64,000 nt of DNA from Metarhizium brunneum (taxonomy: Eukaryota > Ascomycota > Sordariomycetes > Hypocreales > Clavicipitaceae): NCBI RefSeq assembly GCF_013426205.1, contig NC_089426.1, positions 1,116,001 to 1,180,000 on the forward strand, in the 5' to 3' direction. The notes under the pieces were generated by a model that saw only the letters and a program-made list of their open reading frames with translations, had not been told where the DNA came from and searched no databases. A program made the position numbers and the translations under genes. Numbering within the stretch: position 1 is the first letter of the stretch; each line of letters opens with the position of its first letter. Shown here in pieces: positions 1 through 10,877 of the stretch.

Positions 1-847
1 CGTCAGAGAATGTCCATCATGTCCCTATATGCTATCATGTTTGGAGTACTTACAGTATGCCGGGAAACAGAGTATAAGCTAGCTGAAGCTTTTGCTTCCG
101 TTGCAGCTCCAAGCCCTTGAGCATTATAGCCGGAATGCCAAAAAGTAGCAAGTCGCAGAAAAGAGAAATGCTGGAAATGATAGAGTATGTCTCATACCAA
201 TACATGCAATAATATTTGGCGTTGTCGTCTTTGTTCCAAGGCGCCCACAATAAAGTTATAGGTTGGCAATGAAAGATGATGAGACAGAGCTGCGCCACGT
301 ATCCCAGTATTATAACCACAAAGATGATTTTAATAGCTAGGAGAAACTTTGGATTCATGCGGCAAATGCGGTAGTAAAATGCCAGCCCCGACACTCGGCA
401 AAGCACCAGCGTCGTGCTATACACCAAGTGCGTAATGGAATCTATGAGCTGTACTTTATAATCGTCTTCTGCCGTCATGATAAACCACTCAAAGAGGAAG
501 TTTCGTCCGGCGCCTAGCACAAGGAGTTCTATGCATAGCGCTGTAAAGGGAATAAAGACCAGCTTTTAGAGGCAGCTTGTGTTAGCAGCCGAGGTCGAGC
601 AGTGCCAATCTCAAGGGCAGCTTACCAGCGACGCGAGTGCTATTCCATCGTCGATGCCCAATGCGCCCTTTTTTGTAATGTACTTGCGCGAATAGAGTCT
701 CAGCACGACGACCAACGTTGTCAGGACGAGGACGACGACAATGCCCGCAATGGCCGATGTGTCCCGCGATTCTCTGAGCAAATGGATAGGCACGTCCGGG
801 GGAACATCGCCAGCGGCAATGGCCTCATCAATCCGAGGGTCGCCCAT
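1..847 (-). CDS. PTH11/SAT4-type rhodopsin-domain membrane protein, 3' end outside window
   Basis: Partial gene running off the left edge. The start is the ATG at 847-845; exon 1 is 626-847 and exon 2 is 54-562. The 563-625 intron has GTAAGC and AAAAG borders and rejoins the frame so that a continuous second membrane helix is formed. A second donor (GTAAGT) lies at 53, so at least one more exon lies beyond the window. Exon 1 has a first membrane helix followed by GIDD, the acidic loop motif of the fungal rhodopsin-like (SAT4/PTH11) family. Exon 2 has several hydrophobic helices and a Cys-rich loop (CQPITLLWAPW) typical of the third helix region. In the family such proteins are putative seven-helix plasma-membrane sensors; ligand and partner are unknown. 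Neighbouring genes to the right are decayed. The family is confident, the function is not. Confidence 0.8.
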
Positions 848-1739
848 TTTCCTTGAATTGCGTCCAGCCGCTAGCAGCAAAAGCGAGAAGGTCTCTGACG
901 TCTGATAGAGGAATTTGAATTGTCACACGGCGAAATGAGGCTCAACAAACATGACATCTTCTGGACATGGGCTGCTGGCAGGTTCTGTATTTCAATCTTG
1001 CGGCTCGGCGTGATACTGCCCCCGAATCCTCCATCATGACTCGCACCTCGGCGGCATTTACAAACGCAACGCAGGGCAAGTTTCTGCGCCTGAAAAGACG
1101 CCGGCCTGCTTTTGAAGCCGTGGATCCATTTCATGTTTCGGCGTGTACATACAACATCGGCCGTTCCGCTGGGGAGACTCCTTGCTCTTGCTCGTGTGGT
1201 CGTTTCAGATCCGCCGCACTAGCAAGAGCCATCAATGCGCTGGGCACCGTACGTTGCTGCAAGATGTTTGGTATTCTCCAGCTATTCCGCTGGCATTGCC
1301 GCCAGTCGAGGCTGTTGAGGGAGAATGCTGCCACTGTCTCGTGGTTGTTTGGAAATCAAGCTACGCCTAGGCGCCAACCTCAGTCGGCCGAGTTTACCAA
1401 TTGGAAGGGTGTGCCAGCTGCTATAATGCAGAATCATCTGAGTCTTTACGGGAAAAGGCATGCTCTTGCGACAGGAATACTCCACCAGACACTACTTCTT
1501 GCGTCTGTCTCTGTGACCGGGTCAGAACGGGCCCGTGACGGCCACAATCACGACATTTACATTTATCACGGTACACTCGCCAGGTCTTGGTTCTGACCAG
1601 TCGCAGAGATATGATTGCATTCAGACGCAAGGTGTAAGTCAGATGTTTGTTTGTATAAGCACATCAGACAAGGTTGTTTAGAACCAGACTGGTGCCATGA
1701 TCGCCCACATCTGATCGGCCTTGCAGGGCCGAAGAGCTC
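848..1739. other. Gene-free stretch, nothing recognised
   Basis: Upstream region of the PTH11-like gene. Open frames on both strands here show no recognisable family, no signal peptide and no supporting intron structure. I see no RNA gene or repeat. Confidence 0.4.
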
Positions 1740-2400
1740 CGTTTGACGGTTCCCCTTTTCCAGCGTCAAGGTTGATGGCTCCCGAATGAAAAAGGCCCGT
1801 CTGGGGTCCAAGTCCGCCTTAACGCTCCGTATGTTCTTACCCCAGTATAGTTTCTGTGCCGTGTCTACATCTAATTGAGTGTCGATATAGTCTGGATGCA
1901 TTCCCAAGTCCCCATCCGCCTATGAATTCATGATGCCATCTCTAAATAGATCGGCATTCTCATTTGCGCAACGGTGTACGCCCGTTCCATTTGCCAGTAT
2001 AACGCTCGCGCCTATTCACTAATCCAGCGTGAGGCCATAAGCCCTCGCCGCCATGCCATGTCCACCAAGTAGAGTGAACCCTGCAATGCCCATTGCCAAC
2101 ACTGCGTTAATTAGCTGCACACATTTTGGGACTTCGGCATCACGAAACATGTACCGGGGCAAGTATCAAGAGGTATTGTCCTTTCCTCCAGGCTGTATCG
2201 CTCGGTGGAAACATGTGCCAGCCGAACACCAGGTTGGATTCTGCCTGTATCATCTTTCTGTATCGTGCCGGCCCTCAGGTCGTCCAAGGCAATAACCAAG
2301 TGTCCATCCTCACCTCCAAAACCAAATGATCCGAAGCTGTGGCCTCCACTTTTGGTACTGACTCGCACTCCGTTTCTGATACCACAGGACACGATTCTTA
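1740..2400 (-). pseudogene. Decayed FAD-linked oxidase (berberine-bridge/GOOX type), internally deleted
   Basis: Three collinear fragments on the minus strand resemble a FAD-dependent oxidase with FAD_binding_4 and BBE domains. The first (about 2110-2392) reads GVRVSTKSGGHSFGSFGFGG and then a CPG motif; this is the FAD-binding loop around the usual flavinylated residues. The second (about 1930-2110) reads LLGGHGMAARAYGLTLD followed by stop codons, then LANGTGVHRCANENADLF in another frame. The third (about 1740-1907) reads LYWGKNIRSVKADLDPRRAF, the C-terminal BBE signature. The long substrate-binding middle part of the family is missing between fragments two and three, and in-frame stops are present, so it cannot make a normal enzyme. 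Limits are approximate. Such oxidases often sit in secondary-metabolite clusters; a decayed MFS transporter lies next to it. Confidence 0.75.
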
Positions 2401-3353
2401 GTCAAACTGGAAGTGTATGTCTTGTCGGGCTTGTGCTCCATAATTTTATGTGAAGGCCTTGATATTCTCTCAGCCGACTCCCGTCTGATCGGAAACTTCT
2501 TCTGCTGAAGGCATTTGTCTAGAACCCGTCATGCCATTGCCTAGTTGCATAGCTGGACCTGAGGCTCTGTGGCGGGTCTTGGTTTTCGATATATCTTAAT
2601 CTGGCCAGGTGCATAACTATTACTCAGTGACGTCAATGACAAACACAGGGGCTGGGAAACTGATCCGGCGGGATACTGCTGCTATTGGCTACAACATATT
2701 CTGCCTTAACGGGGAAATACACCTCTTGCATTCGAGTTTGGGCCGCAGGGGTCCGATCCAGGCCATCCCTGTCAGCGGCGATCAAGCAAAATGGCTATGC
2801 AGTAAGATCTACATCTTCTGCAAAATGCGCCTGGTGACTCGTACACACCCCATCATTATCAAAATGCACGGACTTCATCATCTCAGTGAGCTGGCGGTTC
2901 CGTATAAAATTGGAGATTTCGTAGGTGCAGTTGCTGATGGCAAGTCAAAGTTAACAAACCAACCCCAACTGGTAGCTAATCCCCAGCCCTAGTAATATCT
3001 TTGTCCTTGAAAAAGCTCGCTGCCGTATCAGAAACGAGCATCCTGTGTCCAAACATGCTGTAACAAAGGGGAAAGTCGATACATGAAGTAGTTACAAATT
3101 CATCTCCAGACGTGTGAAGAGGCTAAAGATTTAAACGCCACTCTTATTCCGTTTTGGAATCGACACGCTCTTCATACTATCAATGATATGCGTAAAACAA
3201 GAAAAAGCCTCGACTTGGGAAGAGCCATGTCCCCGGCGTATTGCTCCATGTATCAGAACGAAGGCAAATATCGGCCAAAGTCTATTAAGCCTTCTTTTAG
3301 GCAAAGAAAATATGTGCCATGTGACTTTCAAAACAAGACATGTGTCCTTGAAA
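2401..3353. other. Gene-free stretch between two pseudogenes
   Basis: No gene recognised. The plus-strand frame at 2609-2992 has no family resemblance and no signal peptide. The minus-strand frame at 3131-3331 could be a remnant of the last membrane helices of the MFS relic, but I cannot support it. Confidence 0.35.
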
Positions 3354-4424
3354 TTAAGCCTGTAATTCTGCCCTCCTTGTCAGGTTCTGTCCAATGAATA
3401 CGAGCGAGATGACAGACGTTGTGGCCGAGCAATATCGGTGGCATGAGGAGTGTGCAAACAAGAAACCCAACAATCTGCGCGGAGAAATGGAAAGGAGCCT
3501 GTGCTTCCGTCGAACGGTTGCATCAAAGATGTCCCTTAGCAGAGCCTGAACCAAGGTCAGGACAAATGCTACCGAGAATCCTAGTTCGCGAAAGCAGTAC
3601 AAGATTGGCAAGGTTCGCCCCAGATTGCCAATCTTGTCCCTGTATATTGTACCCTTGACTATTCGTGTTATGGAGCAAAGGATCGTCTTCCCGCGGTTCT
3701 CTTTCGTTCAATGGTGCTGGCGTTGGGTCGATAGCGCTTCCCGCATCATAACAAGCGACTATTTTCTTGTCGAGTACTGGTAACCGGATGGCGACTTGGA
3801 GCGAAAGGATTCTTATTGCCAATCCAAAGACTCTCTGTATACCGCGTCTGCCATGGAGGATGTCTCCAACAATTAATGTCCAACCTTGCCGATAGAAATT
3901 ATGGCGAAGATCTTGAAATATCAGCTTGCATTGTCCTGAGAAGTACGTCGAGTCTTTAGCCATGACACGACATTCCAATGACCTTGCCCGTATTTCTAGG
4001 ATGGGTGGAATCTTTAACCATGGCAAGACCAGCGGTCCGGACTACCGCAGCAGCCAAGCCTTGCACGAATCTTGCTATTATTACAATGGTGTCTCTCTGC
4101 CCGAATGATGTTCTGCATTAATAAACCGGCCACAAACGTTGGCTGTCTGGACCCAAGCTTGTCTGTAACCCAGCCAGCCGGGAGGGAAAACAAAACAGAT
4201 GGTCCTGCATATGCTGCAATTAAGCTAGACGTAAAAGATTGGATCTGGGAGCCTGGGATGGAAAGGCGATCCCGCAGCATGAACGGTAGCACTGGCACCA
4301 TAATGCCGAAAAAGAAGAGGTCGGTGAACAGGCCGAGTGCTACTGCCGCTGTAGTGAAACTCGGCTTCGAGCACCGGTGAAAACTTTGCGGCCTGCCTTG
4401 ACCTGCCATCTTGGAGGAGCGCAT
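3354..4424 (-). pseudogene. Decayed MFS transporter
   Basis: The start ATG at 4424-4422 and the first about 90 residues look intact: a first helix (FFFGIMVPVLPF), a second helix region and the MFS loop signature GWVTDKLGSRQPT. The reading frame then breaks. The fourth-helix motif (ARFVQG) and the following helix (AAVVRTAGLAMVKD) lie in different frames about 4020-4090. A central linker rich in Asp, Pro and Glu is at about 3650-3760, and a seventh-helix-like stretch (ALLRDIFDAT) at about 3500-3550 is again in a different frame. At least two frameshifts are needed to read it through and the C-terminal helices are not found. It resembles drug:H+ antiporter family members. Original substrate unknown; it may have belonged with the adjacent decayed oxidase. 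Confidence 0.7.
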
Positions 4425-5647
4425 AAGAACGTGGTTGTGGTGATGATAAATGTCGTCATCTGGGAGTTTGCGAGCGACGTTCGCAGCGTGGGAGCAATAC
4501 TTGTAAAAGCCTTACGGCTCCGACTTGATAAAGTCTGGTTCTTCCATCTACATCCGCGGAGCGGCGTAAAAGCACAGCTAGGCCGATCCAAATTTATTAT
4601 CGGCAAATCGTCACCAATGGGTCGTATGGAGTAGTCCTCTGCCACATGACCACAGGTTATTGTCAGCGGGGTGTGCAGAAGTCCGAGACATAATAAATCT
4701 ACTCGCCCAGTTTTGTTGAACCAAAAAGGCGATAATTGAAGGTTGTTGGTCACGATGGTTGCTTTTTCCAAGGCTCAAATTAGGGATTGGTTGAAAGTCA
4801 CAGCAGCATCTTCCGGGGTTTCAACAGGGCATGAAAAGAATCAATTTTCCGGCTTTTCAGGGCTTTCAACGAAGCTTGAGGCCACGGAGTCATCATCGAG
4901 ACGAAATATTTGCTCATTAAGGCTCTTGTAATTCATGTTTACAGTCGGCGCTTCCGTGTTCTGATTCGCTCCATGCGCCTATCACCTACCCGGGAGCTAA
5001 ACTTGAACGGCCCTCGTACCTGGGTAAACTCTTTTCCCATTAATATTATACAGTTGGTCACTGGACGGACGGCGTATTAAGATATTTGGACCATCATAAA
5101 AATTAAACAAGATGTATGGTGGCGTACATTCTTCTTGCATATTTGCACCACCGAGTTTCGTCATGCTGCGGATATTATTGTCAACTTTCAAGGGACCCGT
5201 GCCCAACCTTGTTTGCGTACAAGCGCGACTGGTTTTGCGCGTCGAGATGATACTAGTGGCGAGAAAGTGCGGCTTTCATCGACATGTTACTGCAGAGCAG
5301 ACTATGTGGCTGCTATATGTCTGCATTGTTGGATACCTTGTAAACAAAAAGAGTCTAGAACCACCATCAAGCTACTTTCTAACCCGAAGGTCTGAAGTCG
5401 CATCATTGTAATTACACGGACAGACGGACAAGAGCAGTAGGTCATGAAAAGCGTCAATATTTAAATAATCTCCACACTATGTCGTACAAACGAGGAAAAT
5501 ATCCCTGGACTGTCCCAGTAACAGCTGTGTAGCTCATTGATTCCCGAACCGAAAACCACCCTGGGTCGTGGATGTCACGAAAACGACCAACTTGGCAAAG
5601 TTTGCCTCCATGACAAGCAGCTCGACTCCTCGAGAGCTTGCCGTCGT
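4425..5647. other. Gene-free stretch, nothing recognised
   Basis: Upstream of the MFS relic and downstream of the repeat-rich secreted protein gene. Short open frames only; none has a family resemblance or a splice structure I could support. Confidence 0.4.
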
Positions 5648-6136
5648 TTACGCAGCAGTAGAAGAGTCAGTGCTTCGACCCAAGAGGCCAGTGCCGAGCG
5701 ACAAAAGGCTGCCCAAGGGATTACCAGCACCAGAACCAGTTGCAGCGCCAGTCGCTCCGGAGAGTAAAGATCCAACGACGGGGATGGCGCTCAAGGGATT
5801 GCTAGCACCGGAACTAGCTGTAGCGCCACCCGCTCCGCCGAGCAAAGATCCGAGTCCGGGAATGCTCGACAAGAGGCCGGCCAAGGGGTTGGCGGTAGTA
5901 GCCGCGGTAGTATTAGCACTGCCACTTGCTCCAGAGAGCAAAGGTCCAACGACGGGGATGGCGCTCAAGGGATTGCTAGCACCGGAACCAGCTGCAGCGC
6001 CAGTCGCTCCGGAGAGCAAAGGTCCAATGACGGGGATGCTGCTCAAGTCCTGCGGCGTGGGAGCAGCCAAGCCCGTCTGAGCAGCGGAGAGAGCCAGAGT
6101 GGCGGCAAGCAGAGTAGAGTTGACGTTAAATCTCAT
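5648..6136 (-). CDS. Small secreted repeat protein (Ile-Pro-Val-Val-Gly / Ser-Gly-Ala rich)
   Basis: A single-exon, 162-residue protein starting at the ATG 6136-6134. Residues 1-25 form a clear signal peptide (hydrophobic core LLAATLALSAAQ). The mature part is low-complexity and consists of about four imperfect units. Each has a hydrophobic core such as SAIPVVGPLLSG followed by a Gly/Ala/Ser/Thr linker ending in NPL; units begin near residues 32, 58, 90 and 116. There is no cysteine, no membrane segment beyond the signal and no obvious GPI signal. The repeats are also visible as near-identical DNA at about 5768-5830 and 5940-6005, so copy number may vary between strains. A cell-wall or surface-active role is possible, but I recognise no family. 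A TATA-like box lies about 195 nt upstream. Confidence 0.75.
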   Translation of the reverse strand: MRFNVNSTLLAATLALSAAQTGLAAPTPQDLSSIPVIGPLLSGATGAAAGSGASNPLSAIPVVGPLLSGASGSANTTAATTANPLAGLLSSIPGLGSLLGGAGGATASSGASNPLSAIPVVGSLLSGATGAATGSGAGNPLGSLLSLGTGLLGRSTDSSTAA

Positions 6137-6330
6137 CTTGGATATTGGTAAAAAAACGGCGTAAATTTTGTTGTGGAATTAAATAGATATGCCAGAGGAA
6201 AAAAGGCTGCGAGTGAAGGTAAAAGTAGCGAGCGTGGTGAGGAGGCAACCGTGACCGTTGTAGAAACGAAACAAGCTTTTTTGTCTTGTCTAGCCGAGAC
6301 ACTGAGAGACTACCGACGGGCATAGAGACA

Positions 6331-6336
6331 TTTATA
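6331..6336 (-). promoter_or_regulatory. TATA-like box for the repeat-rich secreted protein
   Basis: TATAAA on the minus strand, about 195 nt upstream of the ATG at 6136, with a CT-rich leader between. Position and leader fit a fungal core promoter; no experimental support is available. Confidence 0.4.
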
Positions 6337-7429
6337 CCAGAATGTCTTGTTTTGGCAGGGGGCATCTCATCTCATCCATCGATTGCGTGTTGTACATTGA
6401 CGCGCAATGCCACCACGATTCCCACGTGCCGTTGAGCCTTTGGCCACCACATGAAACATTAGCAACTGCTCTATTCGAAAAAGGCTACGGAACGCTTTGA
6501 CACCATTCAGACGGTGTCTTCTTGGCTATTCGGTTGGATGTATGCTAGGCGCACTGACGTGGAGCCGGTGGAATGCACATGCACTAGGCAAAGTATATCC
6601 TCCACGGATAATCTATCTTGTATACTCTTTGGGCAGCGGAGACTAGGAGTATTTTGTTTCAAGGGGTTTCATTTAAGATGAATATTACTTCATTATCGCG
6701 CGTTCGTGCGATGATGGGATAAATGTAGAGGTTTCATCTAGCCACAACGTATGACTTTTAACAACCCAGGTAGTTGTTCTTGTTCCTATTAAAAGTTTTG
6801 CCGCGGCAAATTCTGGGGTACTCGTGTCATAGTCAGGTCTGGTGCAATGCAATCCATCATCAACGGCGGCTTGTTGTTGCGACGCGATTTATAGGCTGTA
6901 CGTGTGAGCCGCGTCATGGCGGACGGCATCGCAGAGTGAAGACGACTACCTTTAATAATTCTTCTTTGCAGTCCTGTCGGTCGGACTATCAACTCCGTAT
7001 CATGCACAGCCGATGAGCTGGGATCGTAACAGTCATGATCACGTACGTATTGTCGCTGGACCGTGTTAAATAGTGTCCGCGCAATGTCCTCTCAAGTTTT
7101 GAACCATTTGTACTTGTCTCTGTTACACTTGTAACGGATTACAAAGTCAAGTTGAACTGGGTTCCATCAGCTTGTGTACTCCCCCACGGAACCGATCACG
7201 GCAATTTCAGCTCGCCGGGAATTATAAGCGTCCCCACCGCGATCAAGGCTAACTGAGCAGTAATAGAAGGAAGATCTAGGGGCATGGGAAATTTGGCTTA
7301 GTTGAAAGCACCTAACATTACCTAGTACTGACGGAATGTAGGCCTATTTATTGTTTAGTTAGAGAGAATCCCTTAATTCTTTTCAGGTTTATTATACCAA
7401 ACGCTATTATGACTGGCAATGTTCTTGCG

Positions 7430-7635
7430 GTTTGTACAAAGAAGGTATCACGAGGTCACGAGGTCAGACCCTAGGCGAGGGCTGCCTCAAACCTTAAACA
7501 CAACCGGCCTCTTGTATTTATAGAGACCTTTGGTCCCTCAAGGCCTCTTAGAAAACTGAGGACCTTTAATACCTTCAAGTTGTTTATTAAAGCTTGAATT
7601 GAACCACTTGTTCCAAGCCCAGTCACATTGCCCCC
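7430..7635 (-). repeat. Dispersed repeat copy A (possible solo-LTR relic)
   Basis: On the minus strand this stretch matches a plus-strand segment at about 49594-49770. An exact 15-nt match, GGTATTAAAGGTCCT, is at 7574-7560 (minus) and 49657-49671 (plus). Further on, AAAGGTCTCTATAAATACAA aligns with AAAGACCTCTTTAAATACAA. Many differences are transitions, as expected for an old RIP-affected copy. Both copies appear to begin with TGTGAC and hold a TATAAATA-like box, which suggests a long terminal repeat. Outer limits are uncertain and no internal retroelement genes are present. Confidence 0.5.
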
Positions 7636-8383
7636 GTCACAAGCGCGGAGCCGGTTCGTAAACATCCATGAAGACGGGAGAATCCGCTACTGTGGCTGCT
7701 TGGGACGGGGTGGATGGCCGAGAGGGCTGGAACAATTGCCAGCTATCGGATTTAAGCTCAAGTACAACTACAACGAGTACGGGTACCTTTTCGGGTATTT
7801 GTTTCTGCAAGATAAGCATAGTGCATGGGTAGGCAGCGGCAGGGGACGCCTGTTACGTAAAACAGCCGGGGAAAGGGAGGATGAACGGCAACACGATATA
7901 TGTGGAGCATGTCAACTAGTAGATGTAGTGAAGTAGGACAACAGAATATCAAGCATTGACTCGAGAACACAGCAGCGAATAAAGAGACGGCCAACTGAGA
8001 CATACCTGCCGTGATAACGTCAGCCAGGAGTCTCGACTTTAAAAGACGATCAGAAATCATAAGATAACATGCAGAATGCATCGAGACAACTGACTCGTGG
8101 TGACCTGGCGACGAATATGGATCGGGCATAAGCCATGCCGCTCGAGTCCGTCTCATGCCGCTTGGCTGTTAACCGGTCACGACGGATGCCGACAACACCA
8201 CACATCATCGAGGCTTTTTTCAAACGGGACTGCGGAACAGGAGAGACATAAAGACTGGTGCTCTCTCCGCATATTCCATATATCTTTCGCCTTTGCATCA
8301 CAGCCGGAAGGTGTCGTATGTTTCTACATTCTGACAAGCCCCCCAATATTCCACCACTTCCAACTCTCCAAGGTTTCAGCACA

Positions 8384-10255
8384 ATGAGGTCCCTGGGAGT
8401 GGTAACCGTCTTCCTTTTGGGACTACTCTCCCAGGAAGTGAGCGCTGGCTCTTCCGTCGCACAGATCAATCTTCTGGCAGCACCGCAGTCCAGAGGCACG
8501 CTGGCCTATGTACGGGACTCGGCGCCGCCAGAGTTTACATACACGACCGATTATGCCCAATCCGGCAACTGGATCGGTCTTTTCGAGAAGGGAATGGGCC
8601 CTGACACGGGGGGTGATGACAAGTACTTGGGCTGGGCGTCTGCACCGGCATCCAAGGGCCGCGTTACTGCCGATGCAGACTTTGACCAATGCCTGCCTGC
8701 AGGGCAGTACGACGCCTACTTGTTCCGTCAGCGCGGGCCTAGGAGTTATCCAGTCGTCGGGCCTGTGACATTCTCCTACCCCGGCAACCCCGACTACCAC
8801 GAATGTGAGGGCGGCATCTGCAAGCCTGCCGCCGAGAGCTGCAGCTGCGCAGACGGCAAGTGGTGGTGCCCGGCTCGGGATGAGTGCATACCGACTACCA
8901 AACAGTGCCGTGGCAAGTGTCCGAAGGGCTGGAGGGTGGCTGGGAATAGTTGCGTCCAAGACATTTGCGAGAACCCATTGGCCGGCGTGCAGTGGGATGC
9001 GTATCGCATGTCGATAGGAAACGGTCTCGGTCAAATTCCTTACCCGGAACCAGCGCCATTTCTCCCGCAGTTCAATATCGATACTCTCTTTGGCGGAACA
9101 CCGGTTCAGCCGACGAGCGGCACCGTCGGCAGTATCGGCTGGCGCAACGGCGTTGCATGGATAACCAACCAAGTTCTCCAACCGATTCCCCAAGATTACT
9201 TCTTCATGTCGTGGACTGGCTACCTGGTCCCCAAGCATACAGGAAGCTACACGTTCAACATGTGGTGGACCGATGACGTGTCTTATCTCTGGGTTGGGGA
9301 GCACGCGAGGTCCGAATTCTCAGAGTCCAACGCAGATTTGAAGGTAGACTACGCTTCAATCGACACGTTTGGCAAGAAACGCTTTTCGTATTCTGCCGAA
9401 CAAGGAAAGCCAGTTCCCATCAGAGTCATTAATGTACAAGCTGCGGGACCCTATTCGTTGTGCTTTGGTGTCACAGATCCCACGGGTCAAGCGGTCATGA
9501 ACACTTGTGGCGAAGGTGGTGTTCTGCGCGAGTCCGACGGCCAAATTGCTTACTGCAAAGACGTCAAGTTTGGTTCCGTCTTTCGGCATGTTCCAGTGAA
9601 GAGAGCCTTTACACCAGACATGCCCAGCAGCCGGTGTACCAACTTGAAAAGCGGTGCTCAGTGGAATCTGTACAAATTCCAGCCGGGAAGTGGCCCTGGG
9701 CATATTTCCTACACCTCGGCTCAGCCTCTGCTCCCAGCGCACAGTATTGACATGGTCCTCGCTGCCACTCCCAATGCCCGGTATACAGGGCAAGTTGATA
9801 AGATTGGTTGGGATAGCGGCTACGTCGAAGGGGTGGGCTCTATCTATCCCCCAGCCGACACAGGCCCAAGGGGATACTTTTTGATGTTTTGGACCAGTTA
9901 TCTTGTGCCCAGTCGAGAAGGAAGTTACCGTTTCGACGTGTGGTGGGTGGATGATGTGGCCTTTTTGTGGGTTGGTAACAAGGCAATTGCAGACTTTTCT
10001 GAAACGAATGCCGATTTAAAAGTTGACTATGCTTTCCTTGATGTTTTTGGCAAGAAATATTTCGAATACCATGTCAAGGCCGAGGACGTTGGCAAGCGGA
10101 TTCCCATAAGAGTCGCGAATATCCAGGGTGGAGGAGCATTTTCCGTCTTCATGATGGTCACGGACCCTACTGGTAAAGTGATCATGAACAGTGGTGACCG
10201 TGGAAGCGGTAAACTGCCGCAAGCCTCCAACGGCGAAATTGGTTATTGCCCATGA
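8384..10255 (+). CDS. Secreted protein with two GLEYA/PA14-like domains
   Basis: A single-exon gene of 623 residues; the chosen ATG at 8384 begins a good signal peptide (MRSLGVVTVFLLGLLSQEVSA), whereas the open frame upstream of it does not. Residues about 25-135 resemble the beta-sandwich found at the N-terminus of some fungal metallophosphatases (NWIGLFEKG, KYLGW, LPAGQYDAYLF). Residues about 140-195 are a Cys-rich linker with CSC, WWCP and CRGKC. Two homologous GLEYA domains follow, about 195-395 and 417-620. Each has GYLVP, a WW-x-DD motif (near residues 293 and 519) and NADLKVDYA. In GLEYA and PA14 lectins the Asp pair co-ordinates calcium and binds glycans. This points to a secreted or wall-associated glycan-binding, adhesin-like role. 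No GPI signal is seen at the C-terminus, which is unlike many yeast adhesins. Confidence 0.85.
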   Translation: MRSLGVVTVFLLGLLSQEVSAGSSVAQINLLAAPQSRGTLAYVRDSAPPEFTYTTDYAQSGNWIGLFEKGMGPDTGGDDKYLGWASAPASKGRVTADADFDQCLPAGQYDAYLFRQRGPRSYPVVGPVTFSYPGNPDYHECEGGICKPAAESCSCADGKWWCPARDECIPTTKQCRGKCPKGWRVAGNSCVQDICENPLAGVQWDAYRMSIGNGLGQIPYPEPAPFLPQFNIDTLFGGTPVQPTSGTVGSIGWRNGVAWITNQVLQPIPQDYFFMSWTGYLVPKHTGSYTFNMWWTDDVSYLWVGEHARSEFSESNADLKVDYASIDTFGKKRFSYSAEQGKPVPIRVINVQAAGPYSLCFGVTDPTGQAVMNTCGEGGVLRESDGQIAYCKDVKFGSVFRHVPVKRAFTPDMPSSRCTNLKSGAQWNLYKFQPGSGPGHISYTSAQPLLPAHSIDMVLAATPNARYTGQVDKIGWDSGYVEGVGSIYPPADTGPRGYFLMFWTSYLVPSREGSYRFDVWWVDDVAFLWVGNKAIADFSETNADLKVDYAFLDVFGKKYFEYHVKAEDVGKRIPIRVANIQGGGAFSVFMMVTDPTGKVIMNSGDRGSGKLPQASNGEIGYCP

Positions 10256-10877
10256 TGTTGGCGATGGAGCTGGCAATTGAATGTAGGCAGGTCATGACTA
10301 GTAAGCCTAAGGTTATCAAAACTCGAACGCCATGGAGATGCCAGTCATTATTAGCAGATATGGTAGGTAGTGTAGTCAAGGCCAATAATTTCCGGTACAG
10401 TCCCTGCTGTCTACTGCAGACCCAACGCCAGCGGTGACATGCATGATCGCATACATGAACAGAAAGAAAGACCTGTATGGAACTATCCGCGTTTGAGATG
10501 AGGCATCGCGACTTCATAGCTGGCCTGGCCTCGTTTCCTATGTATGTAACCTGCGCAGACGAGGGAGACTCGGGTCATCCGAACTGCTCTTGCAAATTCA
10601 TGTGCTATGTGCGATTCCAAGCACTTGCCGCCCTTGGTTGAACGCGTGCCTGGGTCGGTGTTGGGTCCGCCGGTCCGCCAGCACCAATGCAGCCTTGTCG
10701 AGGCTGTGCAAGTTATCGAGAGGTTAGGCGACCCGATGAGCAGTTTGTCAAGGCAAATTGTAAACTTCGAGCGGGGGGCTAGTGCACCAATGATTGTGAC
10801 TTTGCGCAGTATTGTTGCTTCAGATGGAAACCTTGCCCGCACAAACGAACTTGTCCGGTCAGCACATAATTGCATGC
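10256..10877. other. Convergent intergenic region
   Basis: Lies between the 3' ends of the GLEYA gene and the F-box gene. An open frame at 10483-10875 on the minus strand has no recognisable features and probably overlaps untranslated sequence. Confidence 0.4.

Larger units (their letters stand above)
6137..8383. other. 2.2-kb intergenic region holding a retroelement-like relic
   Basis: No gene recognised. It is the shared upstream region of the minus-strand repeat protein and the plus-strand GLEYA protein. A dispersed repeat fragment lies at about 7430-7635. Other open frames here lack any family or splice support. Confidence 0.4.

Noticed and set aside
967..1596. Plus-strand open frame of 209 codons
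   Set aside because: Starts without leader features, has no recognisable domain or signal, and other frames are equally open; no support.
2609..2992. Plus-strand frame of 127 codons between two pseudogenes
   Set aside because: No domain, signal or splice support.
8423..9304. Long open frame (293 codons) on the minus strand
   Set aside because: It lies antisense to the GLEYA protein gene, has low-complexity Arg/Ala composition and no family; a codon-bias shadow.
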